Assembly: GCA_903772945.1 (NCBI GenBank)
Contig: CAICTM010000249.1
Span: 1 to 64,000 of the forward strand
Reading direction: 5' to 3'
DNA: 64,000 nt
Source of the DNA: Seminavis robusta
Taxonomy: Eukaryota; Bacillariophyta; Bacillariophyceae; Naviculales; Naviculaceae
Shown here: positions 1 through 10,260 of the stretch, piece by piece
Layout: every line of letters begins with the position of its first letter
Numbering within the stretch: position 1 is the first letter of the stretch
Translations under genes and position numbers: made by a program
Notes under the pieces: generated by a model
What the model saw: only the letters and a program-made list of their open reading frames with translations
Told to the model about the DNA's origin: nothing
Database searches by the model: none

Positions 1-20
1 CTAGCTAGCTAGCTAGCTAT
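1..20. repeat. CTAG simple repeat
   Basis: The window opens with about five head-to-tail copies of CTAG, just 24 bases before the first gene's ATG. The same palindromic tetranucleotide recurs in short runs in most spacers, for example near 31,310, 31,728, 32,686, 40,018 and 46,930. Confidence 0.8.
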
Positions 21-43
21 CTAACTCTCCAGAAGGTGCGCCA

Positions 44-3000
44 ATGTTGAGTCAACGGCTCCTTTCTCGAGTTGTATCGGGTCGAAGAGTCTCCCTGGTT
101 CGGCCTCGTCAACCTCCAAGGGGCGCCCGGACGGTGGCTACTGTCATTGGCTCTACTACTTTTTCGAGACGGTCCCCATTAGTTGGGGCTCCATCCTCAT
201 TATTGTGTTACCATGATCATGATTATGACAATAACCCCACACTGCATCAACAATACATTCAACGACAACAAGTTCGTTGGAAACGCAAATCGGGTGTTTC
301 GGCGGATGATCCCAAACCACGGCGATTTTCCAAAAAACAAAAAAAGAGATTTCGACGTCAACTGGAACGAGAACGAGATTTGGCCAAACATGCGGCACCC
401 GGGAGTGTTGCCGGACAGAAACGGGAATATGTCGAACAAGAAAAACAAGAAATGATCAACGAGTATCAGAGTCGTCTCGATGGGACACTGCCATTGCCAG
501 GCAGTCCACTCGACGATCCGTCGTTGGAATACACGGCATCGGATGCCTTGCTCGATGATTTGATTGGCAACTCGTCCTATACCGGGGCACCCACACCGGA
601 ACCCATCTATTATGGACATCGACAACAGGCATTCTCCAGTAGAGTCAAGAATCAACTCGAGATTTATCAGCAAGAACTGCAGGCTATAGAGACTGCAGGC
701 ACACAAAACAAGAAAAAGAAACAACCCAAGCATTTGCTCCCCAGCGATCGGGAAATTGCCTTGGCCATCAAGGCATATCGAGATCGACACGGCACCAAAC
801 AAAAACCCATTGGAATCGCCAGGGCACTCCAACACGTCCTCAAAGATCTGAAAATACCCAGTATTCAGTCTTGTTTTGGAGAATACAGTTACAATGCACT
901 CCTCTCTTGTTGTCGCACACCCAAGGAAGGTCTACGAGTCTTTCAAATGATGGAAGAGAAGGAACAACCTAACAAACACAACATATCCAAATACAGTTGG
1001 GCCATTCTCATGGACATTCATGCCAAAGTGGGCGATTTTGAAGGATGCGTCCGTGTGTTGGACGGCATGCACGAGGCTGGGCATGATCCCAATTTGGCCG
1101 CCTACACGTCACTGCTAGCGGGCTGTTATAAAGTCTGCAATGATGGACGCATTGCCCATGGTATTCGCGCTCGCGCTGGAAAAGTGGGATGGGAAAAATG
1201 GCAAGAATTGCAAATTGTGGGATTGCAACCCGATGTCATGTGTTACGGTGCCATGTTGCGACTCTGTGCTGCGCGGGGGAAACCGGAACAATGTGTCAAT
1301 TTGTTGGAAGAAATGCCACGATTTGATGTGGCACCCACGACATTGTGCTTTACATCCGCCTTGAAAGCCATTGCCAAGAGTCATGAAACGGCCATTCGAT
1401 ACGAACGGGGATGGTCCAAGCACAATCGACGACGAGAACGTGTCACGGCACATCATGGGAAAATGGCATACGACGTCGTTCTCTTGGCCGAATCGGCCAA
1501 AGTGGAACTGGATGATGGATTCGTTAGTGCGCTGCAATTGTGTGCCGCCGCGGCAGGTGATTCGGCAACCGCCAAAGCTATTTACTTGGCCAGCAAGGTT
1601 CAACGGAATATGAAACATTGGCGGGCCATTGGAGGAGAGGAACACTTGGCGCGGTTGCGAGGAGAAGATCCTGCCTTGCACTCATTGGAGGGCAGTAGTA
1701 CAGCTTTGCAAGTAGCGGAAACAGATTCGTCCACGGCAGCCATTGCCAATGCTAACATTCAGAAACGACGACAAGGAAAAAGGATGTCGTTTGGCGAGCG
1801 GGAGTACGGAAAGGACACCCGAACTTTGTCTGCCGTTCTGCGAGCGTGTGCTCAAGCTTCGGATAAAAAGGGCGTTGGCACCATGTGGTCAGGTCGTGAT
1901 AACTATGGATACCTGGACTTGACGTCCTTGCGACTCATTCAACAATACAGAAAACCATCCTTCCGAAACTCGGATCTTCCGGGAATGTCGAGGACAGAGT
2001 TCGGGATCAATACCATGGTGGATTCCGAAGATTTGATCAAACCTCGCAAACGAACAGACCCGTTCCTTCGCAGAGGTGCACGGAAAAAGTATCCGGGCTT
2101 TGTTACTATGGAAGGAATGCCGAGTGGACTTTATGACTTGCCCGACGAGCAGCATTATGACTACTTTGACGAAGATGGCATGCTCAAACAAAAATATATC
2201 GATTCTGGAGACTACCCTGAATTTGAAAGAATCCAAGAGAATGCACGATACTTAGCGGCCAAGGAAGCCATGTTGGAACTAGAGCAGTCGCGACAAGAGA
2301 GGGTCGAACAGATTGGAGAAGGCAATCTTGCGTTTGACACTACTAGTAGGCAGATTGAAGCTGGCGACAAACTGGCGTCAGAGAATGCAGATGACAAGGA
2401 GATGGAAGTTGAATGGTATTTTGATGCAGACTCGAGGAAATGGTCCACCAGACCCAAGCAGGAAACTGCGGAGAGGCTGGATGCTCTGCAACAAATCGGT
2501 GGGCACACCCAGGAAGCAATAGCAGAAGATTACGCGAGCGAAAGTGGAACGGAAGAGTGGAACTTTGATGATGAAACCAGGCGTTGGAACACTCGGTTTG
2601 TGTCGACGCAGGAGAGTGCACACAAACCATTGGCGGAGACGACGCTGACTGATTTTGAAAGCAGAGCAATGGAGGAGCAACGAATGAAATCCCTCCAGTT
2701 CGAGGGAAATGAAGTTGACGACGAAGCTTTCGATGAAGACGAACTAGACGAAGAGGAGTTCGAAAACGCGATGAAGGTACGTTTGATCATTCGTGCGTGT
2801 TGATTGCTTCTGCCGTGCTTTCTTGCACGTTGCCGATGGAAACAAGACTGGGCGACAGCACGGTCATTCCACTTTCTTATCGGATCGTAGCGCGGCGACA
2901 AAGACCAACCGACGATGTGTGTGCTGTTGAGCGAGCTGGACGATTTCAGTGTGAAGGCTTCGCGAAACAGTCCTTCGGTACATCTTGACTGACGATCGGT

Positions 3001-4597
3001 GTTTCATCTTTCCTTTGGTTCACTTTTGTAGGCTGTGGGGAAAGAATTTGGATGGAATGGGGGCAAATTCGATGATCCCGAGATGGAGAAGGACTTTGAG
3101 GATTTTTTCCATCAGTTAAAGCAAGATATGATTGAAAACGGTGAAGACCTTTCCGCGGTGAGCGATGTTGAAGCCCGGCAACTCTTTTTAGTAATGGCAA
3201 GTGAGTTTGATGCTTCAGCGGTGGATACAGATGACTCGGACGACGAAGCTGAGGAAGTCAAGATGAGCGCTATGGGCAGGGACGAACCTACAGCGGGTGA
3301 CTCCACCGCAGCGCTGGCAATGAGTCGACCGCCCCCAAAACAAGCATTCGGTCAGATTATGCAGGAGCTGAAGGATGAATGGGGAGAAGACGGATTAGAA
3401 ATAGACTTGGACGATGTGAGTGACGATGAGTTATCTGGGGATCAGATGATGGGTAGGACAGAACTAGCACTGGAACCCCAACCAGCGGCGTGGAAACCAG
3501 GAGCCACTTTTCAGGCAGACGCAGGCCAAGCAACAACCATCCTAATGGAACAACCCGAAGAAGTGGAAACCCAAGTCGATCTCCAGGACGACTATGGCAA
3601 TTCAACGTTAACAGAGACCGCTTACCGCTCTATCCAGCAGGAAGAAGACAATCCCGCGCCAGAGTATGATTTTGAGCTCGAGGAATTGCGGCAACTGCTC
3701 CCAGGGTTGCCTGACAACCGGTTGCGGAAAATCAGAAACGCTTACGAAGAAGGCTTGTCGGATCCGTCGCTGTTAACTCTGGTCCCAATATTGAGGGAAA
3801 CGATGCCGGTGAGTACGAATTTGGATCTGGGATGCTATGTTCGTGGAGAACGATTCACTCGGGTTTCTAATGCGTGTATGCTTCATGTTGCTGTATTCTC
3901 CTCAGGATTGGTTCACGTCAAAGTCGTTGAGGGCTTCAAACGCCAGGAATGCTCACTTTGTTCTGGAGAGAGCCAAAGAAGCAGGTTTGTTGGACGTGCA
4001 TATTCTCAATGGGATGCTTCAGTTCTACACTTCAGCCGGAAGCCTCGAACATGCCTTAGCTTTGTATGACGAGTATCGCGAGCAAAAGCTGGTAAGCATC
4101 ATCCGTGTTATTGTTGTGCAAATCAGTGGTCGGCACCAGAAAACTTATGGAAATTCTCATCGTGTTTTCAACAACCGGCGCGATAGGAGCCAACCTCGTA
4201 CAGCGACCGCCTGGTCGTTCAAATGTTTCTCAAACAAAAACGCTTTCATCGATGCCTTGCTTTCAAGCAAATGGTGGAGGAGAGTGGGCGAAGGTTGGAC
4301 TTGCTTGCATATGGCCCCCTCATTGAACATTGCAGCAAACATCGGCAGCTCGGATCAGCAATCATGTTTCTGAAAGAGTGCATACGGGTCAACGGAGCTC
4401 CGCCAGGAGAAGCTTATTTGAAAGAACTGAGGATTCTGTGTCGCAAAGAGGACATGGAAGATGAAGTGGGCTTGGAGGCAATGATTGGAGAAGACCCCAT
4501 CCTTTGGAAAAAGCATGGCGAAGCTGTCCTGAAACCAGGAAAGGCTGGAAACCAAAGCCACATCAATCTGGCAAGGAACGCGATGGTTCGAGCATAA
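44..4597 (+). CDS. Organellar pentatricopeptide-repeat (PPR) protein, four exons
   Basis: Exons 44-2776, 3032-3808, 3906-4091 and 4187-4597 join in frame through GT-AG introns into about 1,368 aa. The N-terminus is Arg/Ser-rich without acidic residues (MLSQRLLSRVVSGRR), typical of a mitochondrial or plastid transit peptide. PPR-like helical pairs lie at about residues 283-470 (SYNALLSCC, YSWAILMDIHAKVGDFEGC, CYGAMLRLCAARGKPEQC). More PPR-like units are built across exons 3 and 4 (ILNGMLQFYTSAGSLEHAL, YGPLIEHCSKHRQLGSAI), which supports the splice model. A long acidic region at about 700-1,170 separates the two blocks. PPR proteins bind organellar RNA for processing, editing or translation; which RNA is unknown. 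Intron 1 is 255 nt, the longest deduced in this window. The acceptor at 4186 was chosen over a nearer AG because only it keeps the frame. Confidence 0.85.
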
Positions 4598-5228
4598 AGC
4601 CTGATGATCAAGACAACTTTAGGAACCATAAAACAGATGGTTTTAAAGAAAACAAGCTAGGCGAGGCTAAAGCCTGCCGCATCCAATGTGTTTTAGTTGC
4701 ACCATTTTGACGGAGCATACCGTCCAATGCAACGAGGAACCCCGCAAGCAGAACGCAGGACAAAAGGGTAGACTAGCTAGATAGTAGGCCTGCAATTTGG
4801 CGGGGGTGTTCACAAGTAGGGATACTAGCAAACCTCCATCGTCGCGCTTTGGACAATGCAAAGCGATGGCTGTGGTTGAGGGAAACTTCTTGGGCTTGTG
4901 AAATGTATCTTTTTGGCGGAGGGCTCTTGTCGTGTACAGCTTGCACCACACTGTTGTAATTTGGTGAGACAACAAGAACACATGGAGAACACGGGACGGG
5001 TTAATTAGGTTGCGTTCAGACTTGCTTCGGCGAAAGCAAAAAGCCCTCAGTCATGCTTGACCTATTTCACGTGTCAGTCCTTTTGTGCGAAAATTTGAGT
5101 GATCGTATTTGGAAAATTCCGGGAACGCCCTGCTTCAGGGGCTTCCTGCGAGAGATCTGTTGCTCACATCCTCCAGCTTCAGCAAAGAGTGAATAAATCG
5201 AAGCCGTCACGGCCTTAACCACAATGCA
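4598..5228. other. Intergenic spacer between tandem genes
   Basis: I see no supported gene here. The stretch must hold the 3' end of the PPR gene and the promoter and 5' UTR of the secreted protein gene. A four-codon upstream ORF (ATG CAA TGT TGA) at 5224-5235 overlaps the next gene's start codon. Confidence 0.6.
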
Positions 5229-7976
5229 ATGTTGATTTTGCTGCTCGTGATACTGGTCACCTCGCATGTTGTCGCCTCGGAGACATTCGTTCCTCTTTGC
5301 TGGGGACAAGATCATCGAAGCTCGTCACCACTTTTTGATAATGACATTCTTCGTGGGTACAAGCTCAATATTGCCGAGGGGGGGAGCCCGTTGAGACATC
5401 ATGTCTTCGAAGGGGAGATTGAAGCTGTTCCTTCTTCGAATACCCTTTCGAGATCATTAGTCATCAAGACACTTGACGACATAAAAGATGTGCTGGAGAT
5501 CGAGGGAAGCCTTGGCGTTTCGTATGGCCCAATGACAAGCAGGGAGGATTCAGCGTACTTTCTCCAGAGCAAAGTGGCTTCAAAACAGCAGGTCACATCT
5601 TGGTATCGTAGCAGGCATGTGGCATATGCCAAAGCTGTTGACGTGAACACATTGAAACCAATGTTTGGGGTAGACCTGCTCGATGGAGATGAGATAGCTG
5701 ACCATTTTGGTTCCAAATTCATTGATCAAATCATATACGGGGCCCAACTTGATGTCGTGTTTACACTGACTTCATCTGAAGACATAGATATGAAAGAGGT
5801 CGAGGCAGAACTGAAACGAAAGATTGGTGTCGAACCTCTCTCGGATGAGTTTCAGGCAAACTTTAAGAAGCAGGATGGCCAATCACGTTCCAAATACGAG
5901 ATGACTATTGTTGCTCAAGCCTGTGGAGTAGATTTCTCTACGCCTACAAATCCAAGCTTTGAACAAGTAAATGAGCTCATAGACGACTTCAATTCACAAT
6001 ACAACAAGTCGAAGGTTGCGGTGGTGCAAGGTGGAACTATCGACGCAGAACAAAGTAATATTCTCGAGCAATTCAGTCCTATTGGATTCACCCTTTCGTC
6101 TATCGCAGATTATCTACCAAACCTTAACGAAGTTGCGTCTGATGATCTTGGCTCCAGGATGACAGAATTACGTGAAGTCTTCCATCAAGCCCTTTTCTGG
6201 GAGGCAAAAATCACAGCATTTCGCAATCAACAAGAACTCATATACCTGGATTCACGGTCAAGAGATGAAATGTTTGAGCCATATAATACTGAAGTATCTA
6301 AGGTGTTGCACAAGTTGGAGGCAAAGATTGAAGAGTGCTTGGAATATCGAAGTCAACCCATGGCAACAATTGTTGGAAGTGACGAAACTAAGGCCGCAAA
6401 AATCCCTGATACGTATCCCTCTTCTGGACATGATGAAGATGCGTTGCAAGGTCTTGTTGGTGCAGCTTTCATACCCAGTCCAGTGACAGTTGGGAAATCC
6501 ACCTTTGACCACATGCACTATATCGGCTTTGCTCTTCCCAACAGGATCGATACTTCATCTTTAAACATTGTATCGCGTACAACAGCAAACTGGATTCCTT
6601 GGATGGCAGGCACACTTCTACGCGACCAGGACAACAGTCTGGTTGCAACTGGTATTACGCCGGAATCCTTAGAGCGCCAAGCTTATGCGGTGACCCATGA
6701 CGTTCTACCTTTTGGACTGGAGTATTTGCACTATGGGGAGGAAATCTTTTTTCAGAGCGGTGGGGCAGGGAGCCGCTGGTTGAATGGCCTTGGAGGAGTG
6801 CACACTGCCAATCCGCTTGAAACTGGCAGCAGGAATACCTACCAGTGGAATTTTTGGAGCGAGCTTGTCAGCGATGACCTCCTAAGCGGACACGATCCCA
6901 AGCACGGTCAATGCCTGAAATATGGCGACAAGGTCTACCTAAACACGGCAGGCCTCTGGCTTCGCGGAGGGATCCCACCGGATGACTCCAATGCGGATGG
7001 AGGAGTGGAAACAAAGGCATTCGAAGAGATTGATAAGTCCGATCTTGACAGCTACGTGTGGATTGTGAGGAGTACATTTGGGTCTGGTGTTCACACTGAC
7101 AAAGATCCAGCACTTGGGCAATGCGTGCAAAACCTGAATAGAGTTTATCTGCAGTTGAACGTCAGCGAATGGCGTTGGCTTTGTGGAGCAACAGGGGCAG
7201 GTACTGTTGGGGTAGACATTCGCAATGTCTACGATAATGACGAGCTTGGAAATCATGGTCACTATGAATGGATCATGCAAACGACTCTAGGAAATGGCTC
7301 CGATACAAACGGCTTTTTCTGTGCTGCCACAGCTGCCAGCGGCAGCTGGACCCCCTTAAAATACTCCGCTGATGAAAGCCAGACAGTATCAGTGAGTACT
7401 GGTATCAAAGGAAGAAACATCCAATTTCCATACTTCAAGCGAACATCATTGTGGGATGACAGTGTTGCGGGCAGTGTTGGAGGAGGATTCCACTTTGGAA
7501 GGGGTAACTTGGACATAGATTGGCTCGTTGCAACAGAACTTGTGCCCTCCGCGCACGAAGCTCTAGGCAGCAGTGATTCTCCAACCAACCAAACTTTCGC
7601 TCCTGGTCAGGTGTGGCAGTTTGTGTTTGAGATCAGTGATACCTGTGCACCAAAATGGGAGCTCAGGACAGGGGATTTGGTGGTCACTGAAGGTCCTGAT
7701 CAAGAACCTTGCTGCCTCCCCGGTTTTGAGACTGATAACCCCCATGGACGTTGCCGACTGCAATCTCCCTGTCAGTGTGAAGCTTCTGTTTGCTATCCAC
7801 CAGTTCCAAAGTGGACGGTTTCTCCTACAGATGCACCAATAGCATCAAATGTTTCAGCAGCTTCCCCCCCACCCGTCGCACCTCCTTCAAAGTCAAAGAA
7901 TATCCGTAGCAGTGGTATCATGGCTCGAGTGCATTCACTGGTTTGGCTTTCTCTTGTGTTGGTTGTGTTCGTGTAA
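5229..7976 (+). CDS. Secreted, probably GPI-anchored protein with a MACPF-like segment and trefoil-like repeats
   Basis: This single-exon gene encodes 915 aa. Residues 1-17 form a hydrophobic signal peptide ending near VVAS. The last 20 residues are hydrophobic (VHSLVWLSLVLVVFV), follow a Ser/Pro-rich linker and end the protein with no charged tail, as in a GPI-attachment signal. Residues 159-171 (HFGSKFIDQIIYG) followed by a beta-like strand and a Thr/Ser-Ser-Glu stretch resemble the signature of the membrane-attack/cytolysin (MACPF/CDC, stonustoxin-like) fold. From about residue 555 there are repeated units (GQCLKYGDKVYLN, GQCVQNLNRVYLQ, W-WL-GA/GG) that look like a beta-trefoil or MIR-type carbohydrate-binding module. 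A Cys-rich segment precedes the Ser/Pro linker. Inference: a cell-surface or secreted protein with a pore-former-like domain. Whether it forms pores is unknown, and the family call rests on one motif region. Confidence 0.5.
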   Translation: MLILLLVILVTSHVVASETFVPLCWGQDHRSSSPLFDNDILRGYKLNIAEGGSPLRHHVFEGEIEAVPSSNTLSRSLVIKTLDDIKDVLEIEGSLGVSYGPMTSREDSAYFLQSKVASKQQVTSWYRSRHVAYAKAVDVNTLKPMFGVDLLDGDEIADHFGSKFIDQIIYGAQLDVVFTLTSSEDIDMKEVEAELKRKIGVEPLSDEFQANFKKQDGQSRSKYEMTIVAQACGVDFSTPTNPSFEQVNELIDDFNSQYNKSKVAVVQGGTIDAEQSNILEQFSPIGFTLSSIADYLPNLNEVASDDLGSRMTELREVFHQALFWEAKITAFRNQQELIYLDSRSRDEMFEPYNTEVSKVLHKLEAKIEECLEYRSQPMATIVGSDETKAAKIPDTYPSSGHDEDALQGLVGAAFIPSPVTVGKSTFDHMHYIGFALPNRIDTSSLNIVSRTTANWIPWMAGTLLRDQDNSLVATGITPESLERQAYAVTHDVLPFGLEYLHYGEEIFFQSGGAGSRWLNGLGGVHTANPLETGSRNTYQWNFWSELVSDDLLSGHDPKHGQCLKYGDKVYLNTAGLWLRGGIPPDDSNADGGVETKAFEEIDKSDLDSYVWIVRSTFGSGVHTDKDPALGQCVQNLNRVYLQLNVSEWRWLCGATGAGTVGVDIRNVYDNDELGNHGHYEWIMQTTLGNGSDTNGFFCAATAASGSWTPLKYSADESQTVSVSTGIKGRNIQFPYFKRTSLWDDSVAGSVGGGFHFGRGNLDIDWLVATELVPSAHEALGSSDSPTNQTFAPGQVWQFVFEISDTCAPKWELRTGDLVVTEGPDQEPCCLPGFETDNPHGRCRLQSPCQCEASVCYPPVPKWTVSPTDAPIASNVSAASPPPVAPPSKSKNIRSSGIMARVHSLVWLSLVLVVFV

Positions 7977-8262
7977 TGACTCCCAAGCAAAGGAGACATT
8001 GCAGTTTTGCTGTTCTCTCCGTGCAAGTATGAAAGTCTTCATTGAGGTCAAAAGTTTAATGTAAAGTATTAATAAATCCTGCATGCTGGCTATAGGACAA
8101 CTTTCTGCCAATGCACTACATGTAGTATAAGCTAGCTACTGTAGCCAGCGAGGGACGAAATCAAGGGTTGGAATTGGACTATGACTTCTTTTAACTACGT
8201 GGAACGTCTACAGCTAGAGACTCAAGAGAACCATTTGCTCAATGCATTTGCTCAATGCACTT

Positions 8263-9456
8263 TTAAGTTTCAACCTCCTTGACACCATCTTCACTCACAA
8301 CGACCTTGATCTCCTTGCTCTTTGACATTTGTACTTCTTCGTAAGTGGGGAAATCAGTGTATCCCTTGGCTCCAGTTGGGCCCCACCACGTGGGGTATTC
8401 AGCCGGGGGCGCTGTGGGCCAGTCGTTGGCAAATCGCTCGGGCAAATCTGGGTTGGACATGAAGAGCCGTCCAAAGCATGCCAAGTCAGCAGCTCCAGAC
8501 CTGATCATGCCCTCCGCGGATTCTTTGGTGAGCCCGACGTTGCTGATGATTGGTGCATCAAAAACTTTCTTCACGTCGAATGCTGTCACGGCGCGGTCAA
8601 GCCCATGCCACCCAAAGCCCTTACCGTCCATAATGTGAAGGTAGGCTAGTCCGAATTCATTCATTGTCTTTGCCACGTGGGTGAAGGTTTCATAGTTATC
8701 CTTGCTTCCCATTCCTCCAAAGACGCCATTGGGACTGATGCGGAATCCAATGCGGTTGGCAGGGAAGGCTCCGCTGTCAATGATGGCCTGCACAACCTCT
8801 TGCAAGAATCGGACTCTGTTTTCCTTGGATCCTCCGTATTCATCAGTGCGGTTGTTGCTGCTGGACTGCAAAAACTGGTCAATCAAGTATCCGTTTGCGG
8901 CATGGACCTCGACACCGTCAAATCCAGCTTCCTGTGCCAACTTGCTGGCGTTCACGTAGTCTTGGATGGTCTCCTTGATTTCTTCAATAGTCAATGCATG
9001 AGGGACCTCGGGATCCGCATTTTCGCTATTCACAGTCTTCACCTTGGTGCTTCCGTCGGCAATGGGAAGGTTTCCAGCCGACACAACGCGCTTGGTATTG
9101 GGGTGGTGCGAGCTGTGAGATTGGCGTCCCATGTGCCAGAGTTGAAGGTAAATCAAACCATCATTTTCATGCACGCGATCCACAATCTTCTTCCAGGCCT
9201 GAGCCTGTTCCTTTGTGCGAATGTGAGGTGCGTTCCTCCAGCCTGCTCCATCTTCACTGATTGCGGTCGCTTCAGTGACGATTAAACCGCCAGAGGCACG
9301 TTGAGCGTAGTAGTCTGCCATGATGTCATTTGGCATGCTGTTCATCTTGTCAAAGGGATCGACGGTGTTTTCACAGCGAGCACGCGTGAGGGGAGCCAAC
9401 ACCAATCTGTTCTTGAGTTCTTGGCCTCCGACGGTGACTTTAGTTAGAAGTTCCAT
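8263..9456 (-). CDS. Old Yellow Enzyme family NAD(P)H:flavin oxidoreductase
   Basis: The protein is 397 aa, the usual length for this FMN-dependent TIM-barrel family. Early family signatures are present: RLVLAPLTRARC near residue 17 and the YYAQRASGGLIVTEA block near 49. The active-site block HAANGYLIDQFL is at 185-196; H185 and N188 are the substrate-binding pair and Y190 the usual proton donor. It is followed by the conserved NNRTDEYGGS. The FMN phosphate-binding region (ISNVGLTKESAEGMI, ACFGRLFMSNPDLP) is intact. Known members reduce activated C=C bonds, for example in 12-oxophytodienoate or other oxylipins and enones; the real substrate cannot be told. There is no obvious targeting peptide, and the C-terminus (KEVET) is not a peroxisomal signal. 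The ATG sits in an A/C-rich 5' leader. Confidence 0.93.
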   Translation of the reverse strand: MELLTKVTVGGQELKNRLVLAPLTRARCENTVDPFDKMNSMPNDIMADYYAQRASGGLIVTEATAISEDGAGWRNAPHIRTKEQAQAWKKIVDRVHENDGLIYLQLWHMGRQSHSSHHPNTKRVVSAGNLPIADGSTKVKTVNSENADPEVPHALTIEEIKETIQDYVNASKLAQEAGFDGVEVHAANGYLIDQFLQSSSNNRTDEYGGSKENRVRFLQEVVQAIIDSGAFPANRIGFRISPNGVFGGMGSKDNYETFTHVAKTMNEFGLAYLHIMDGKGFGWHGLDRAVTAFDVKKVFDAPIISNVGLTKESAEGMIRSGAADLACFGRLFMSNPDLPERFANDWPTAPPAEYPTWWGPTGAKGYTDFPTYEEVQMSKSKEIKVVVSEDGVKEVET

Positions 9457-10260
9457 GGTTTTGTTTTTGTTTTCTCTTTGTTTTGCTTTGCTTTGAATGT
9501 TGCTTGTTTTTTGATTTTGTGAGCTCTGTTCGATGACAAAAGGAAGTGGTGCTCGGCCGACCCAGCCAACTAGCTTCGGCGCCGATCAAGAAGGACGCAG
9601 GTTTCCTGGTTTTTCTTGAGAAGTCGATCGTCGTCCTTGGAACACCCTTAGAGTGTATCCGATTAAAGCTTCGTAAGAAAGACTAAAACAATTGTGCGTA
9701 CCCTCTGGAGATACAAACTAGGGTAAAGATTAATGGGAGCGAAGTTGAAGACGGAGAGCTCGGAAAGGAAGGAAATCGAAGACAAGGACTAAGATGTGGG
9801 ATCTCAAAGGTCGAACTCCTGTGTCATCTAATCAATCGTCACGCACGAAGCAATGCTGCGGTAATCGCTCGGGCTGTACGTGTACGTCGAGCAAATAACA
9901 GTTCAGAACGCAGCATTGGCCAACGGTGCTGTGATCTGATTCAGTTTCCTTCGTGGCACAAACATGTACAAACATCATTCTCCTCCACGGCAAATGACGA
10001 TGCGCAGTTTCGGCAAAACGAGAAAGAATCCGATGACAGCTTCCATCCCAGTGATTCGATTATTCGTATCTTTGTCGTCGAAAGATGCTCTAACCAGGGA
10101 TTGCGCTCTAGCTACTGGTAGCTAAGGGATCCAGCCAAATAGATTGCCACAATCATGTCTCTAGACAAAGACCTTTCTGTCATGCTTTTTGAGCGTAGAC
10201 TAATCTACAAGCTTACCCTGCACCTGCAGTACGGTGAGCACGGCATCGCTGATGTTGTCA
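9457..10260. other. Intergenic spacer, about 800 bp
   Basis: No supported gene. The part next to 9457, read on the minus strand, is an AAAC/AAAAC-rich leader of the oxidoreductase gene. The rest lies between that gene's upstream side and the 3' end of the glycosyltransferase gene. Confidence 0.6.
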
